From Rhodobacterales bacterium 52_120_T64 (lineage in GTDB: Bacteria > Pseudomonadota > Alphaproteobacteria > Rhodobacterales > Rhodobacteraceae): 64,000 bases of DNA. The position numbers and the translations under genes were made by a program. A model generated the notes under the pieces. That model searched no databases and had not been told where the DNA came from. It was given only the letters and a program-made list of their open reading frames with translations. This document shows, piece after piece, positions 1 through 12,786 of this stretch (positions are counted from its first letter, which is position 1; each line of letters begins with the position of its first letter). The stretch lies in NCBI GenBank assembly GCA_002162875.1, contig MABA01000004.1, forward strand, positions 615,637 to 679,636, written 5' to 3'.

Positions 1-1513
<1,513 letters not shown>

Positions 1514-1544
1514 ATTCCTATTTCACGCGAGATTCTTGTTATGA

Positions 1545-3695
<2,151 letters not shown>

Positions 3696-3720
3696 CTAGC
3701 AGGCGTACGTCCAGCAGGTA

Positions 3721-4428
3721 TTATACCGCTATTTTGTGCTCCAATGGCATTTCAGCTGGATTTCGAAGAACATAGCCACGCCCCCAGACGGTTTCTATAT
3801 AATTTTCTCCGTCCATGTTATTCGACAGTTTTTTGCGTAGCTTGCAGATAAAAACATCAATAATTTTCAACTCCGGCTCATCCATTCCACCGTACAAATG
3901 GTTAAGGAACATCTCTTTCGTTAGCGTCGTTCCTTTACGCAGCGACAGAAGCTCCAGCATTTGGTATTCTTTGCCCGTTAGGTGCATAGGTTCATTATCG
4001 ATCAAGACCGTTTTTGCGTCGAGGTTGACTTTTATACGACCTGTTTCGATAACCGATTGTGCATGCCCTTTGGATCGGCGAACAATTGCATGGATGCGTG
4101 CTACCAACTCTTCGCGATGGAATGGTTTTGTTAGATAATCATCGGCACCACTTCCGAAGCCTTTGATTTTACTTTCGGGGTCGTCCATACCTGACAGAAT
4201 AAGTATTGGTGTATCAATTTTCGCCAATCTCAGTTGTCTTAGTACTTCATGCCCGTTCATATCGGGTAGATTCAAATCCAGCAGCATAATGTCGTAATCG
4301 TACAGTTTCGCGAGATCGATCCCCTCCTCGCCCAAGTCTGTCGCGTAGACATTCAAATTCGCGCTAGCGAGCATCATTTCGATACTTTTGGATGTTGTTG
4401 GATCATCTTCTACTAACAAAACACGCAT
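3721..4428 (-). CDS. ctrA: cell cycle response regulator CtrA
   Basis: CtrA is the OmpR-type master regulator of alphaproteobacteria; in the Rhodobacter/Roseobacter group it controls motility and gene-transfer-agent genes. The 235 residues comprise a receiver domain (VEDDP at residue 6, phosphoacceptor D51 in LLDLNLPD, K at TKPFHRE) and a winged-helix DNA-binding domain with the highly conserved [19 protein letters not shown] stretch. I chose the ATG at 4428 (MRVLLVEDD) over an upstream in-frame ATG at 4458, because it restores the family N-terminus and has AGAAGGAA about 10 bases upstream. The C-terminus ends in IAV rather than the AA degradation tail known for Caulobacter CtrA. sciP lies directly upstream. 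Confidence 0.97.
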   Translation of the reverse strand: MRVLLVEDDPTTSKSIEMMLASANLNVYATDLGEEGIDLAKLYDYDIMLLDLNLPDMNGHEVLRQLRLAKIDTPILILSGMDDPESKIKGFGSGADDYLTKPFHREELVARIHAIVRRSKGHAQSVIETGRIKVNLDAKTVLIDNEPMHLTGKEYQMLELLSLRKGTTLTKEMFLNHLYGGMDEPELKIIDVFICKLRKKLSNNMDGENYIETVWGRGYVLRNPAEMPLEHKIAV

Positions 4429-4489
4429 ACACAAATTTCCTTCTATAAAGCAGCCCATGTCGATCCTTCACACTATATTAGTAAAAAGG

Positions 4490-4504
4490 TTAACCAGAGG
4501 TTAC
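4490..4504. promoter_or_regulatory. candidate CtrA box upstream of ctrA
   Basis: The sequence TTAA-N7-TTAC lies 62 bases upstream of the ctrA start. The CtrA consensus is TTAA-N7-TTAA, so one base departs from it. A closely similar element lies upstream of sciP at 4856, which supports a real regulatory site and possible autoregulation. Binding is inferred only. Confidence 0.45.
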
Positions 4505-4531
4505 CAACTTCAGGTTGAATGTAAACTCCCC

Positions 4532-4810
4532 CTAAGGTTGTCTATACTTTTTTAGATGCGTTACACGCAGCCCGCTACGTCCATGGTCCAGCATCGCGGA
4601 TTGCCACAAAAGGTATTCTTCTTCCGACAAGTTATACATCTCACAAGCCTCTTCCAGACTCAGCAAACCAGACGTAACAGCCAGAACAACTTTAACTTTA
4701 TGTCGGATCACCCACCTCGTCGTCGATTTTGGTGGCAAATCCCCGCGGGTTAAAACGGAGCCATCCGGCAGTCTAACAGAACACGGTCCCTCATTTTTTT
4801 TGATAAGCAT
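4532..4810 (-). CDS. sciP: SciP-like CtrA inhibitor (DUF1153 family)
   Basis: SciP is a small helix-turn-helix protein that binds CtrA and blocks transcription activation at CtrA promoters in Caulobacter. The 92-residue product has the DUF1153 pattern: LPDGSVLTRGDLPP near the N-terminus, then RWVIRHKVKVV, a LLSLEEACEMYNLS recognition-helix region and a terminal GLRVTHLKKYR. I used the ATG at 4810 (MLIKKNEG), preceded by GGAAAGAG, rather than the ATG 33 bases upstream. It stands directly upstream of ctrA on the same strand with a 103-base gap, so co-transcription is possible. Confidence 0.88.
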   Translation of the reverse strand: MLIKKNEGPCSVRLPDGSVLTRGDLPPKSTTRWVIRHKVKVVLAVTSGLLSLEEACEMYNLSEEEYLLWQSAMLDHGRSGLRVTHLKKYRQP

Positions 4811-4855
4811 ATCACTCTCTTTCCAATTACCCGTGGTCAGCATCGGATCCGCAAG

Positions 4856-4870
4856 TTAATCAGAGGTAAA
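4856..4870. promoter_or_regulatory. candidate CtrA half-box between sciP and mnmA
   Basis: TTAATCAGAGGTAAA lies in the divergent promoter region 46 bases upstream of sciP and 61 bases before mnmA. It shares the core TTAAyCAGAGGTwA with the element upstream of ctrA (4490). It is TTAA-N7-TAAA, so the second half departs from the consensus. The call is inference from the shared pattern. Confidence 0.35.
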
Positions 4871-4930
4871 TCCGCCCCTTGTTAGTGTTTACATTTTTAT
4901 TATATAGCAACCTATCTAACAGGAGCCTCC

Positions 4931-6058
4931 ATGACCCATCCCGTAAACAGCCTTGGCTTTGCCAAACCCGAAAGCGAAACCCGTGTGGTCGTCGCGATGT
5001 CCGGCGGTGTAGATAGCTCCGTTGTAGCTGCGAAATTGGCTCGCGAAGGCTATGACGTAGTTGGCGTAACACTTCAACTTTATGACCACGGTGCTGCCTT
5101 GGCAAAAAAAGGGGCATGTTGTGCAGGGCAGGATATCCACGATGCCCGCCGTGTGGCCGAGGAAATGGGCTTTCCGCACTACGTTCTGGATTATGAAAAC
5201 AAGTTCAAAGAATCCGTGATTGATGAATTTGCCGACGCTTATCTTGCCGGCGCGACCCCTGTTCCCTGCATTAGGTGCAATGAAAAAGTCAAATTTCGCG
5301 ATCTGCTGGAAACAGCCAAGGATCTAGGCGCGGATTGTATGGCGACGGGACACTACATCCAGCGCTTCGAGGGTGATCAAGCCGAATTGCACATGGCCGC
5401 AGATCATACGCGTGATCAGAGCTATTTCCTATTTACCACAAAGCAGGATCAACTTGATTATCTGCGATTTCCGCTTGGGCATCTTACTTCTAAAGCTGAA
5501 ACACGCGCATTGGCCGCCGAATTTGGGTTGGCCGTTGCGGACAAGCCCGACAGTCAGGATATCTGCTTCGTGCCAAACGGTTCTTATGCAGCCGTCATCG
5601 AAAAACTGCGCCCCGGTGCAGCGGACCCTGGCGATATTGTACACATGGACGGTGAGATTCTGGGCCAACACAAAGGCGTTATTTACTATACGATCGGACA
5701 GCGACGAGGTCTTGGTATTGGCGGGCGCGAGCCACTTTATGTGGTCAAGCTAGACCCAGACGCCAAACAGGTGATCGTTGGCCCGAAAGACGCGTTGGCA
5801 AAACATCGCTTTTCAATCAAAGAAATAAACTGGCTGGGCGACAAAGATTTCCAAACTGCGGCCGGAAATGGATGGGAAATGCGCGTCAAAGTACGTTCAA
5901 CACGCCCCCCCAAATCCGCTCGAATTTTTCCGACTGGCCCGAACTGCGCCGAAGTTGAACTCGAAATCCCCGAGGAAGGCGTCTCCCCCGGTCAGGCCTG
6001 TGTATTTTACGGGTCCGACAATACGCGCATATTGGGTGGTGGTTGGATCGTCGCCTAA
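4931..6058 (+). CDS. mnmA: tRNA-specific 2-thiouridylase MnmA
   Basis: MnmA makes 2-thiouridine at the wobble position 34 of Lys, Glu and Gln tRNAs, using ATP and a persulfide sulfur. The 375-residue protein has the PP-loop SGGVDSS at residues 24-30, the nucleophilic cysteine at about 116 ([10 protein letters not shown]) and the persulfide-forming cysteine at about 212 ([11 protein letters not shown]). The C-terminal beta-barrel domain ends GGGWIVA. The length and complete domain order argue for an intact gene. AACAGGAGCC sits just upstream of the ATG. It is divergent from sciP. Confidence 0.97.
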   Translation: MTHPVNSLGFAKPESETRVVVAMSGGVDSSVVAAKLAREGYDVVGVTLQLYDHGAALAKKGACCAGQDIHDARRVAEEMGFPHYVLDYENKFKESVIDEFADAYLAGATPVPCIRCNEKVKFRDLLETAKDLGADCMATGHYIQRFEGDQAELHMAADHTRDQSYFLFTTKQDQLDYLRFPLGHLTSKAETRALAAEFGLAVADKPDSQDICFVPNGSYAAVIEKLRPGAADPGDIVHMDGEILGQHKGVIYYTIGQRRGLGIGGREPLYVVKLDPDAKQVIVGPKDALAKHRFSIKEINWLGDKDFQTAAGNGWEMRVKVRSTRPPKSARIFPTGPNCAEVELEIPEEGVSPGQACVFYGSDNTRILGGGWIVA

Positions 6059-6141
6059 TATTTTCGGCCAACTCACCTTGACCCGTTAAAGTGTTCATAG
6101 TTTAATTTGCACAATCGTAATTGCGCAAAAGGGCTGGTCCT

Positions 6142-6681
6142 ATGAAAATCAAAAACTTAATCACATCTACCATTCTGGCAATCGGAGTGATGACCTCAGC
6201 AGCTAGCGCAGTTGAATGGGACACACTTTATTCCCGGGGCAATTGGCGCCTTGATCTGAATTATTACGACAACGGTTCCCGTAGTTGCGAGAGCCGCTCC
6301 ACTAATTCTCAAGATTACGTTTTCAGCTTATTCACGTGGGACGACGGCGACTACGTAGTTCGTTTTACGCATGAAGACTGGGAATTTGGCGACGATGCCG
6401 TCGATCAGGACTTTGTCGTTGCCATCGACAGGCGCGGCCCATGGGAAATATCTGGCGAGAAGTGGGATAATGTTTTGCAAATAATCATCACTCCACCCAG
6501 CGACACCCTTACCCGCTTCTTCGGCGAGGTGCGCGCAGGAAACACCCTTTATCTACGAAATGCCAACGGGCAAGAGATCACTCGGTTTTCTTTAAGCGGT
6601 ACAACCGCAACGCTGAATCAACATCGAAATTGTGAAAGCCAAATACTCGCGGGCATAGACAGAAGCGATCCTTTCAAATAG
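6142..6681 (+). CDS. secreted protein of unknown function
   Basis: I do not recognise this 179-residue protein. It begins with a clear Sec signal peptide (MKIKNLITSTILAIGVM, likely cleaved after ASA near residue 24). The mature part is rich in W, D and R and has two cysteines (SCES and NCES) that could form a disulfide across the domain; it looks like a small periplasmic beta-rich fold. I used the ATG at 6142 with AAAGGG upstream, not the TTG at 6121. A strong terminator follows, so this is probably a single-gene unit after mnmA. Confidence 0.75.
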   Translation: MKIKNLITSTILAIGVMTSAASAVEWDTLYSRGNWRLDLNYYDNGSRSCESRSTNSQDYVFSLFTWDDGDYVVRFTHEDWEFGDDAVDQDFVVAIDRRGPWEISGEKWDNVLQIIITPPSDTLTRFFGEVRAGNTLYLRNANGQEITRFSLSGTTATLNQHRNCESQILAGIDRSDPFK

Positions 6682-6703
6682 CAATTCTACATCAGACTAC
6701 TAC

Positions 6704-6728
6704 GGGCGCCCCAGATGGCGCCCTTTTT
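6704..6728 (+). terminator. rho-independent terminator
   Basis: GGGCGCC and GGCGCCC form a perfect 7-bp stem with a 6-base loop, followed by five T residues. It ends the unit of the secreted protein and separates it from the M20 peptidase gene. Confidence 0.88.
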
Positions 6729-6742
6729 CATCGGAGAACGTA

Positions 6743-8119
6743 ATGCCCAATCTGGAAAGCATCCTTGCCAAAGCTGATAAAAGCCAGCCAGCCGCGCTTG
6801 AACGCCTGTTTGAACTTCTGCGGATCGAGAGTATTTCGACTGATTCAGCCTATGCTTCTGAATGCGTTAGTGCAGCCGATTGGCTGGTTGCACAACTAAA
6901 CGACATAGGTTTCACGGCTTCGCGGCGTGACACCTCGGGCCATCCAATGGTTGTGGCTCATTCTGGTGGCGATGGGCGCCACATGCTGTTTTATGGTCAT
7001 TACGACGTACAGCCAGTCGATCCGCTTGACCTGTGGGATCGCCCCCCGTTTGATCCAGCATTCGAGGACACCGCAAAGGGCAAAGTCATTCGCGCACGCG
7101 GTGCATCTGATGACAAAGGCCAGTTGATGACGTTTGTCGAGGCTTGTCGGGCGTGGAAGGACGTAACGGGCGAATTACCCGGTAATATATCCATCTTGTT
7201 TGAGGGCGAAGAAGAAAGTGCCTCCCCCTCGCTCGTGCCGTTTCTGACAGACCATGCGGATGAGCTGAAGGCCGATTTTGCATTAGTTTGTGACACGGGT
7301 CTTTGGGATTCAGATACGCCTGCCATCACAACCATGTTGCGGGGACTTGTCGCTGAAGATTTCACTATTCACGCTGCAAATCGCGATTTGCATTCCGGCA
7401 AATATGGCGGACCTGCGATAAATCCTATTCGGGTGCTAACCAGAATTCTTGGTGGACTTCATGATGAGACCGGCCGCGTGACACTGCCGGATTTCTATGA
7501 GGGCGTGCCCAGAATTAGCAGCTCGCTTAAAGCCAAATGGGACGCACTGAACTTCGACACGGAAGCGTTCTTAGGGGATGTCGGTTTAACTACTCCAGCA
7601 GGCGAAGACGGCTTTACAGCAATGGAACAAATCTGGTCGCGCCCAACGTGTGATATTAACGGCATCAGCGGCGGATATACCGGCGAAGGGTTCAAAACCG
7701 TTCTGCCAGCAGAAGCCCACGCCAAAGTCAGCTTTCGTCTTGTCGGCACCCAAAACCCCGAAGCCATCAGCGTGGCGTTCCGAAAATACATCACCGACAA
7801 CTTACCAGCAGATTGCACAGTGACCTTCCACTCCGAGGATCGCGCCGCTGCAACCGATTTGCCTGTTGACGCCCCTGAATTCGCGTTGGCCCATAAAGCG
7901 TTAAGCGACGAGTGGCCCAATGACGCCATGTTCATCGGCATGGGTGGCTCCATCCCTATCGTCGGCCATTTTCAGGAAATCCTTGGCATAGATTCGGTTT
8001 TGATTGGTTTTGGTCAAGAAAACGATCAAATTCACTCGCCGAATGAAAAGTACGACGTGCGTAGCTTCGAAAAGGGCACCCGCAGCTGGGTTAGGGTACT
8101 ACACGCGCTGCAAGCGTAA
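6743..8119 (+). CDS. M20 family metallodipeptidase
   Basis: This is a cytoplasmic zinc peptidase of the M20/M25/M40 family, probably a dipeptidase of broad or unknown specificity. The 458 residues show the zinc and catalytic motifs in order: GHYDVQPVDP near residue 88, GASDDKGQL near 120, the catalytic glutamates in FEGEEESASPS near 157, a DTGLWD region, and a C-terminal HSPNEKYDV carrying the last zinc histidine. A dimerisation insert lies around residues 210-330. GGAGAACGTA precedes the ATG. It stands alone and converges on the next gene. Confidence 0.93.
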   Translation: MPNLESILAKADKSQPAALERLFELLRIESISTDSAYASECVSAADWLVAQLNDIGFTASRRDTSGHPMVVAHSGGDGRHMLFYGHYDVQPVDPLDLWDRPPFDPAFEDTAKGKVIRARGASDDKGQLMTFVEACRAWKDVTGELPGNISILFEGEEESASPSLVPFLTDHADELKADFALVCDTGLWDSDTPAITTMLRGLVAEDFTIHAANRDLHSGKYGGPAINPIRVLTRILGGLHDETGRVTLPDFYEGVPRISSSLKAKWDALNFDTEAFLGDVGLTTPAGEDGFTAMEQIWSRPTCDINGISGGYTGEGFKTVLPAEAHAKVSFRLVGTQNPEAISVAFRKYITDNLPADCTVTFHSEDRAAATDLPVDAPEFALAHKALSDEWPNDAMFIGMGGSIPIVGHFQEILGIDSVLIGFGQENDQIHSPNEKYDVRSFEKGTRSWVRVLHALQA

Positions 8120-8151
8120 AGACCGGCCCGCCTAAAGACGCAGCAATCTTT

Positions 8152-8183
8152 GTCAACGCCGCTTACGTCGACGCGGCGTTGAC
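8152..8183. terminator. long hairpin at convergent gene ends
   Basis: GTCAACGCCGC and GCGGCGTTGAC form a perfect 11-bp inverted repeat with a 10-base loop. It overlaps the last codons of the small minus-strand gene and lies 33 bases past the M20 peptidase stop. There is no T-run on either side, so termination would need Rho or stem strength alone. Confidence 0.45.
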
Positions 8184-8410
8184 ATCTTATCCAGACCGGC
8201 ACGCAATAAATTTGTCATCGGATGATCTGGCCGGTTCGGCCCGTAATGGGCAAGCATCGTCTTTATATGCGCAACCGGGTCCTCGTCCGTCGGAACGCCC
8301 AATGCCCAGTCCAAAAATATCGGACGGCAGGACACCTCTTCAATTCCTTCAATCCGGTAAGCTTCATAAATCAGGCCGCGCGGATCACACGCTAATTCAC
8401 CCTTTTGCAT
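8153..8410 (-). CDS. small conserved protein of unknown function
   Basis: I do not recognise the 85-residue product. It is soluble and compact (MQKGELACDPRGLIYEAYRI at the N-terminus) and ends in a basic tail, MSTPRRRKRR. I used the ATG at 8410, which has GGGAG upstream and overlaps the stop of the aldolase gene by 14 bases, which suggests translational coupling; an alternative ATG lies at 8434. It is the last gene of a glnE-aldolase-unknown run. The C-terminal codons double as one arm of a long hairpin. Confidence 0.7.
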   Translation of the reverse strand: MQKGELACDPRGLIYEAYRIEGIEEVSCRPIFLDWALGVPTDEDPVAHIKTMLAHYGPNRPDHPMTNLLRAGLDKMSTPRRRKRR

Positions 8411-9113
8411 CTCGTAAACTCCCGTCCAAAACATCTCTCAACGCCGAGACGTCACTTGCCACCGAGATATGGGTAAATCCCAATTTAGCTAGTGACTGCG
8501 GTGTGCCTTGTGGAAACAAAACAGATCCCGCGTGCAATCCATGCGCTTTGGCGACCGCAGCCACTTTTGACGCAGCCGCCAGCGTCTCCTCGCTATCGGT
8601 CGAAACGCCCGCATCTGCCGAGTAATCGGCGGAACCAAAGAACAATTGCGTAACGCCCTCAACAGCGGCAATTTCCTCGATATTCTCGAGGCCTGCCACC
8701 GATTCAATCTGTATCCATATGAACCCGTCGGCGTTCCACTTCGTCTTATACGCTTCGAAATTCCGGCCCCAGCTGCTGGCCCGAACGATCCCACGCGCTT
8801 CTCCGCGCTGACCCTTAGGCGCATAAAAAGCCCATGAAACAATATCTGCCGCCTGCGCCGCGCTTTCGACCTTGGGCACCATCACGCCACCAGCGCCAGC
8901 ATCAAGCACCCGCTTAACCCAACCCTCGGTCCCCTCGGGAACCCGCACGATCGGGCGCGCACGCGCACCAATTGCCATCATCTGTAGCTGCGCGGTCTCA
9001 ACACTTGCCGGACCGTGTTCAAGGTCAACAACAATGAAATCGAACCCGACATGAGCCATAATTTCAGCAACTTGTGGTGATGGCAAATCCAGCCAACATC
9101 CATATTCAGGCAT
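8397..9113 (-). CDS. HpcH/HpaI family aldolase
   Basis: This family cleaves or forms 2-keto-hydroxy-acids with a divalent metal and pyruvate as nucleophile; the true substrate here is unknown. The 238-residue protein follows the phosphoenolpyruvate/pyruvate TIM barrel pattern: DFIVVDLEHGPAS near residue 25, an arginine in IVRVPEG, AGGVMVPKVESA for the metal-binding glutamate, and a late FFGSADYSADAG region. GGAGAATAAG precedes the ATG. glnE ends 12 bases upstream, so it is co-transcribed with glnE. Confidence 0.9.
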   Translation of the reverse strand: MPEYGCWLDLPSPQVAEIMAHVGFDFIVVDLEHGPASVETAQLQMMAIGARARPIVRVPEGTEGWVKRVLDAGAGGVMVPKVESAAQAADIVSWAFYAPKGQRGEARGIVRASSWGRNFEAYKTKWNADGFIWIQIESVAGLENIEEIAAVEGVTQLFFGSADYSADAGVSTDSEETLAAASKVAAVAKAHGLHAGSVLFPQGTPQSLAKLGFTHISVASDVSALRDVLDGSLRDAKG

Positions 9114-9125
9114 CTTATTCTCCGT

Positions 9126-11903
9126 TCAAACCGTTAACACGTCGTCAATAATAACCGCCATCGCAGCAGCCGTAGTCTTTAACAGGACCTCTAATGCAGC
9201 GATATCGTCAACTTTCGCAACGCCCACCAACAAATCGAGGAAACCACGGCCTGCACTTTCAGGGTCAATCGGCCCATCAACGGCCAACCGAGCCACCTGC
9301 TGAATGCTCATATATAGTTTTAAAGCTTTTTCAATCGAGACTTCCTGTTCTGTCGAAATCCATCCAACGGTCACTAACTCCGGCAACATATCCGCTGGGC
9401 GCTCCACGCCTGTGATCCCGTGCAAAACGGCACCAGTTTGCAACATCAATTCGATGTCCATCAACCAACCGCGGCCATGCTTCATTTCCCACAAATTGTC
9501 GACCTTATCGTCAGCAAGTTTAGCCCGCATCTCCTGCACATCTTTGATCACTTTGATACGGTCGTGCGGCTGACAAAGTGCCGCGCGCATGGCATTGCGA
9601 ACCTCAATCGCCAAGTCGGCGCCACCGGCGACGACTCTTGCGCGCGACAAGGCTAGATGTTCCCAGGTCCAGGCCTCGTTCATCTGGTATTCCTTAAACG
9701 CCTTAATCGACGTCGCCACCGGCCCGCGTCGCCCTGAAGGACGCAAACGCATATCAACCTCGTATAATGCCCCCTCGCTGGTGGGCACAGTCAACGCCGA
9801 TAAAACCGCCTGCGTGAGGCGCGCAAAATAGGTGGAAACCGCTAACGGCCTATCCCCTTCCGAGGTGTCGGCCCCTTGTGCATCATAGACCATTATCAAA
9901 TCCAGATCCGACGACGCCGTCATCTCGCGCGAGCCAAGTTTCCCCATCGCAATAACAGCCGCCCCCTTCCCCGGAGGTGGTCCATATCTTCGCGCAAAAT
10001 TTTTACAAACGGCTGGGAAAAGATTTACTAAACAGGCCTCGGCAACATCCGAATATGCGATCGCAGCCTCGGCGGAAGTGGAGATCCGGCGCAACAAATG
10101 CACCCCGATGCGGAACTGTTTTTCCTTAACCCAGCGACGGGTTATATCAAGCGTATCTTCGTAATCCGTCGCGATTGCGATCTCTGCCATCAACTCGATG
10201 TTCAGGCATTCGAAATCCGGTAGGCTTGCAAAGAAATCACTTCCAACAACTGCATCGAACACTTTCGAATTCCGCCCCAAATACCGGGCCAATTCCGGTG
10301 CTGTCACGCAGATATCGACCAACAGATCCAGCAGAGACGGGTTAGCCTCGAACAGGGAAAATAGCTGTACACCCGCAGGCAAGCCGGACAAAAACGCATC
10401 AAACTGAATAAGCGCCTCTTCAGGATTGGCAGAATCCGCCAAACGGGAAAAAATCTCTGGTTTGATGCGGGCGAAAATCTGACTGGCCCGCTCGGACCTC
10501 ATGGATGGCAACGCCTCCCATTTTCCAACAATGCCTTCGACTATCTCCGGCCGATTAAACTCGGGTTCTACCGTCTCGGTATCGTCATCGCCTGCGAAAA
10601 ACCTTTCGGTCAGGTCATGCACTTTTTGCAAGCGTTCTTTAATGCCGATTTCGAACACTTCCAAATCCGTAGCACCACAAAATGCTGCCAATCTTTCGCG
10701 GCGATCAAGGTTTTCCGGGATCATATGCGTCTGCGCATCTTCAAGCATTTGAAGGCGATGCTCTAACGTGCGATGCGCGATATAGGCGTCGTTCAAATAC
10801 TCCGCCATGTCCGCATCGACCCAGCCGTTTGTCACCAAGGCTTTCAAGGCAACCAACGTCTCCCGCTGTCTGATTTCATTGTCCCGTCCGCCGCTGATAA
10901 TCTGCCGCGTTTGAGTGAAAAACTCGATCTCTCGGATGCCCCCACGCCCCAGTTTCATGTTATGACCAGCCACAATTACGGGTCCGTGCAATCCTTTGTG
11001 TTCGCGTATACGAAGACGCATATCGTGTGCGTCCTGAATGGCCGCAAAGTCCAGATATTTTCGCCAGATAAACGGTTTTAGGCGATCCAGAAATGCCCAA
11101 CCAGCATCGAAGGCGCCGGCACAGGGACGCGCTTTAATAAACGCCGCTCGTTCCCACGTCCTGCCCAAGCTCTCGTAATAGCGTTCTGCGGGTTCCATCG
11201 CCATACAAACTGGCGTCGAGGAAGGGTCGGGCCTCAGACGCAGGTCAGTTCGAAACACATATCCGCCGCCAGTAACAGCAGACAGAAGTTTAACCATTCG
11301 CTGCGTAACCCTGATGAATCCAGCCCGCACTTCACCGTAATTCTCGGGGTCGTGACGGGTTTCGTCGAACAGCACGATCAGGTCGATGTCGGAAGAATAA
11401 TTCAGTTCTCGCGCACCCATCTTACCCATGGCCAGAACGACCATTCCGGCCGCATCGTCGGGTGTGCATCCAGGTAATTTCCCCCGCTCGATCTCAGCCC
11501 TTACTAAGTGATCCAAACTAACCTGCACAGCCTTATCAGCCAGATCGGTTAATGCATTGGTAACTTGTTTCAACGACCACAAACCACCCAGATCAGCAAG
11601 ACCTGTCAACAACGCGACACGTCGCTTTGCCGTCCTCAAATTGTCTGAAAGTGCCTGAAAACTGTCGCCCGAAATGTCATCGAGAATTTCAACCAACACC
11701 GTATCCAGATCTAGATGTACGATTCCGCGCAGCCAGTCCGCCTCGCGCCCTATCAACTGGTCGAGATATGGGCTACACCCTGCCGTTCCCTCAATCAGAT
11801 CAGCAAGGCTTTCGGGCACATCAACAAAGTTTGCACGCGCGTCAGCGCCACGCTCTTCGTTATATGGAATCGGTCCGGCTGTTACGTTTTCAAGTGTAGT
11901 CAT
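9126..11903 (-). CDS. glnE: bifunctional glutamine synthetase adenylyltransferase/deadenylase GlnE
   Basis: GlnE attaches and removes AMP on glutamine synthetase according to PII signalling, linking nitrogen status to ammonia assimilation. The 925 residues have the expected two nucleotidyltransferase domains. The N-terminal one carries YSSDIDLIVLFDE (deadenylylation) and the C-terminal one carries ASSDLDLIMVYDA (adenylylation), each preceded by a GKMGARE or GKLGSRE glycine-rich segment. The length is normal for alphaproteobacteria. The gene leads a minus-strand unit with the aldolase and a small unknown gene. Confidence 0.96.
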   Translation of the reverse strand: MTTLENVTAGPIPYNEERGADARANFVDVPESLADLIEGTAGCSPYLDQLIGREADWLRGIVHLDLDTVLVEILDDISGDSFQALSDNLRTAKRRVALLTGLADLGGLWSLKQVTNALTDLADKAVQVSLDHLVRAEIERGKLPGCTPDDAAGMVVLAMGKMGARELNYSSDIDLIVLFDETRHDPENYGEVRAGFIRVTQRMVKLLSAVTGGGYVFRTDLRLRPDPSSTPVCMAMEPAERYYESLGRTWERAAFIKARPCAGAFDAGWAFLDRLKPFIWRKYLDFAAIQDAHDMRLRIREHKGLHGPVIVAGHNMKLGRGGIREIEFFTQTRQIISGGRDNEIRQRETLVALKALVTNGWVDADMAEYLNDAYIAHRTLEHRLQMLEDAQTHMIPENLDRRERLAAFCGATDLEVFEIGIKERLQKVHDLTERFFAGDDDTETVEPEFNRPEIVEGIVGKWEALPSMRSERASQIFARIKPEIFSRLADSANPEEALIQFDAFLSGLPAGVQLFSLFEANPSLLDLLVDICVTAPELARYLGRNSKVFDAVVGSDFFASLPDFECLNIELMAEIAIATDYEDTLDITRRWVKEKQFRIGVHLLRRISTSAEAAIAYSDVAEACLVNLFPAVCKNFARRYGPPPGKGAAVIAMGKLGSREMTASSDLDLIMVYDAQGADTSEGDRPLAVSTYFARLTQAVLSALTVPTSEGALYEVDMRLRPSGRRGPVATSIKAFKEYQMNEAWTWEHLALSRARVVAGGADLAIEVRNAMRAALCQPHDRIKVIKDVQEMRAKLADDKVDNLWEMKHGRGWLMDIELMLQTGAVLHGITGVERPADMLPELVTVGWISTEQEVSIEKALKLYMSIQQVARLAVDGPIDPESAGRGFLDLLVGVAKVDDIAALEVLLKTTAAAMAVIIDDVLTV

Positions 11904-11943
11904 ACACCTAGAATGGCAGGTAATTCTGGCGGGTCAAGCGACG

Positions 11944-12720
11944 TTATCGTCCTTCGTATTTCGGCAGGCGTTTTTCCATAAACGCCATTACACCTTCAAG
12001 GAAATCCCTCGTTTTACCGGCTTCACCCTGCAATTTGGCCTCGACGGATAGCTGTTCGTCAAGCGAGTTATCAAGGCTACCGCGCAAAGCTTGCTTAACC
12101 AATTGATAAGACTTCGTCGGCCCTTTTGCCAAATGCGCTGCGCGTTCCTGAACTGTGGCTGCGAAATCATCATCGGCGACGCTTTCCCAGATCATGCCCC
12201 AGTCATCCGCCTGTTGGGCCGAAATCCGGTCAGCAAACAGTGCTGCTCCCATGGCCTTCGCAAAACCCATTTGCCGCGGCAACCAATAAGTCCCACCTGC
12301 GTCCGGAATAAGCCCGATCCGCGCAAACGCCTGCATAAAAAACGCCGATTTGGTTGCAATGACTATGTCAGCGGCCAACGCCAAATTTGCGCCGGCACCC
12401 GCTGCTGCGCCATTTACCGCAGAAATAGTTGGGATAGGACAATCGTAAATTGCCTTAAGCATTGGTTCATATTCTTCTTTCAGAACCCGCTCCAAATCTA
12501 GATCAGCAGCCGAGGCGCCATCCCCCAAATCCTGACCCGAGCAAAACCCGCGCCCAGCCCCCGTTAACACTAACACCCTTGCGTCATCACTGGCACGGCC
12601 AATTGCATGGGTGATATCGGTGCGCATCTGCGCGTTCAGCCCGTTCATCACATCTGGTCGGTTTAGCGTAATTGTCGCAACATCATCACTAACCGAATAA
12701 AGGATGGTCTGATAGCTCAT
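11944..12720 (-). CDS. enoyl-CoA hydratase/isomerase, PaaG-like
   Basis: This is a crotonase-fold enzyme of 258 residues. Oxyanion-hole motifs are GRGFCSGQDLGDG near residue 60 and AAGAGANLALAADI near 105. The overall pattern, including GLIPDAGGTYWLPR, is closest to PaaG, the ring-opening isomerase of phenylacetate breakdown, but no other paa gene lies nearby, so it may be a general beta-oxidation enzyme. It lies 40 bases upstream of the glnE start on the same strand, so it may be loosely linked to that unit. GGAGAGAATTCC precedes the ATG. Confidence 0.86.
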   Translation of the reverse strand: MSYQTILYSVSDDVATITLNRPDVMNGLNAQMRTDITHAIGRASDDARVLVLTGAGRGFCSGQDLGDGASAADLDLERVLKEEYEPMLKAIYDCPIPTISAVNGAAAGAGANLALAADIVIATKSAFFMQAFARIGLIPDAGGTYWLPRQMGFAKAMGAALFADRISAQQADDWGMIWESVADDDFAATVQERAAHLAKGPTKSYQLVKQALRGSLDNSLDEQLSVEAKLQGEAGKTRDFLEGVMAFMEKRLPKYEGR

Positions 12721-12786
12721 GGAATTCTCTCCTGTTTCTAGAAAACTTAGTGAGTTTCACGAACCCATAAAAGACCGAACGTGACG

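Noticed and set aside
11944..12720. Phenylacetate degradation operon suggested by the PaaG-like enzyme
   Set aside because: No other paa gene lies nearby; the PaaI-type thioesterase at 23748 is 11 kb away and of a broad family.
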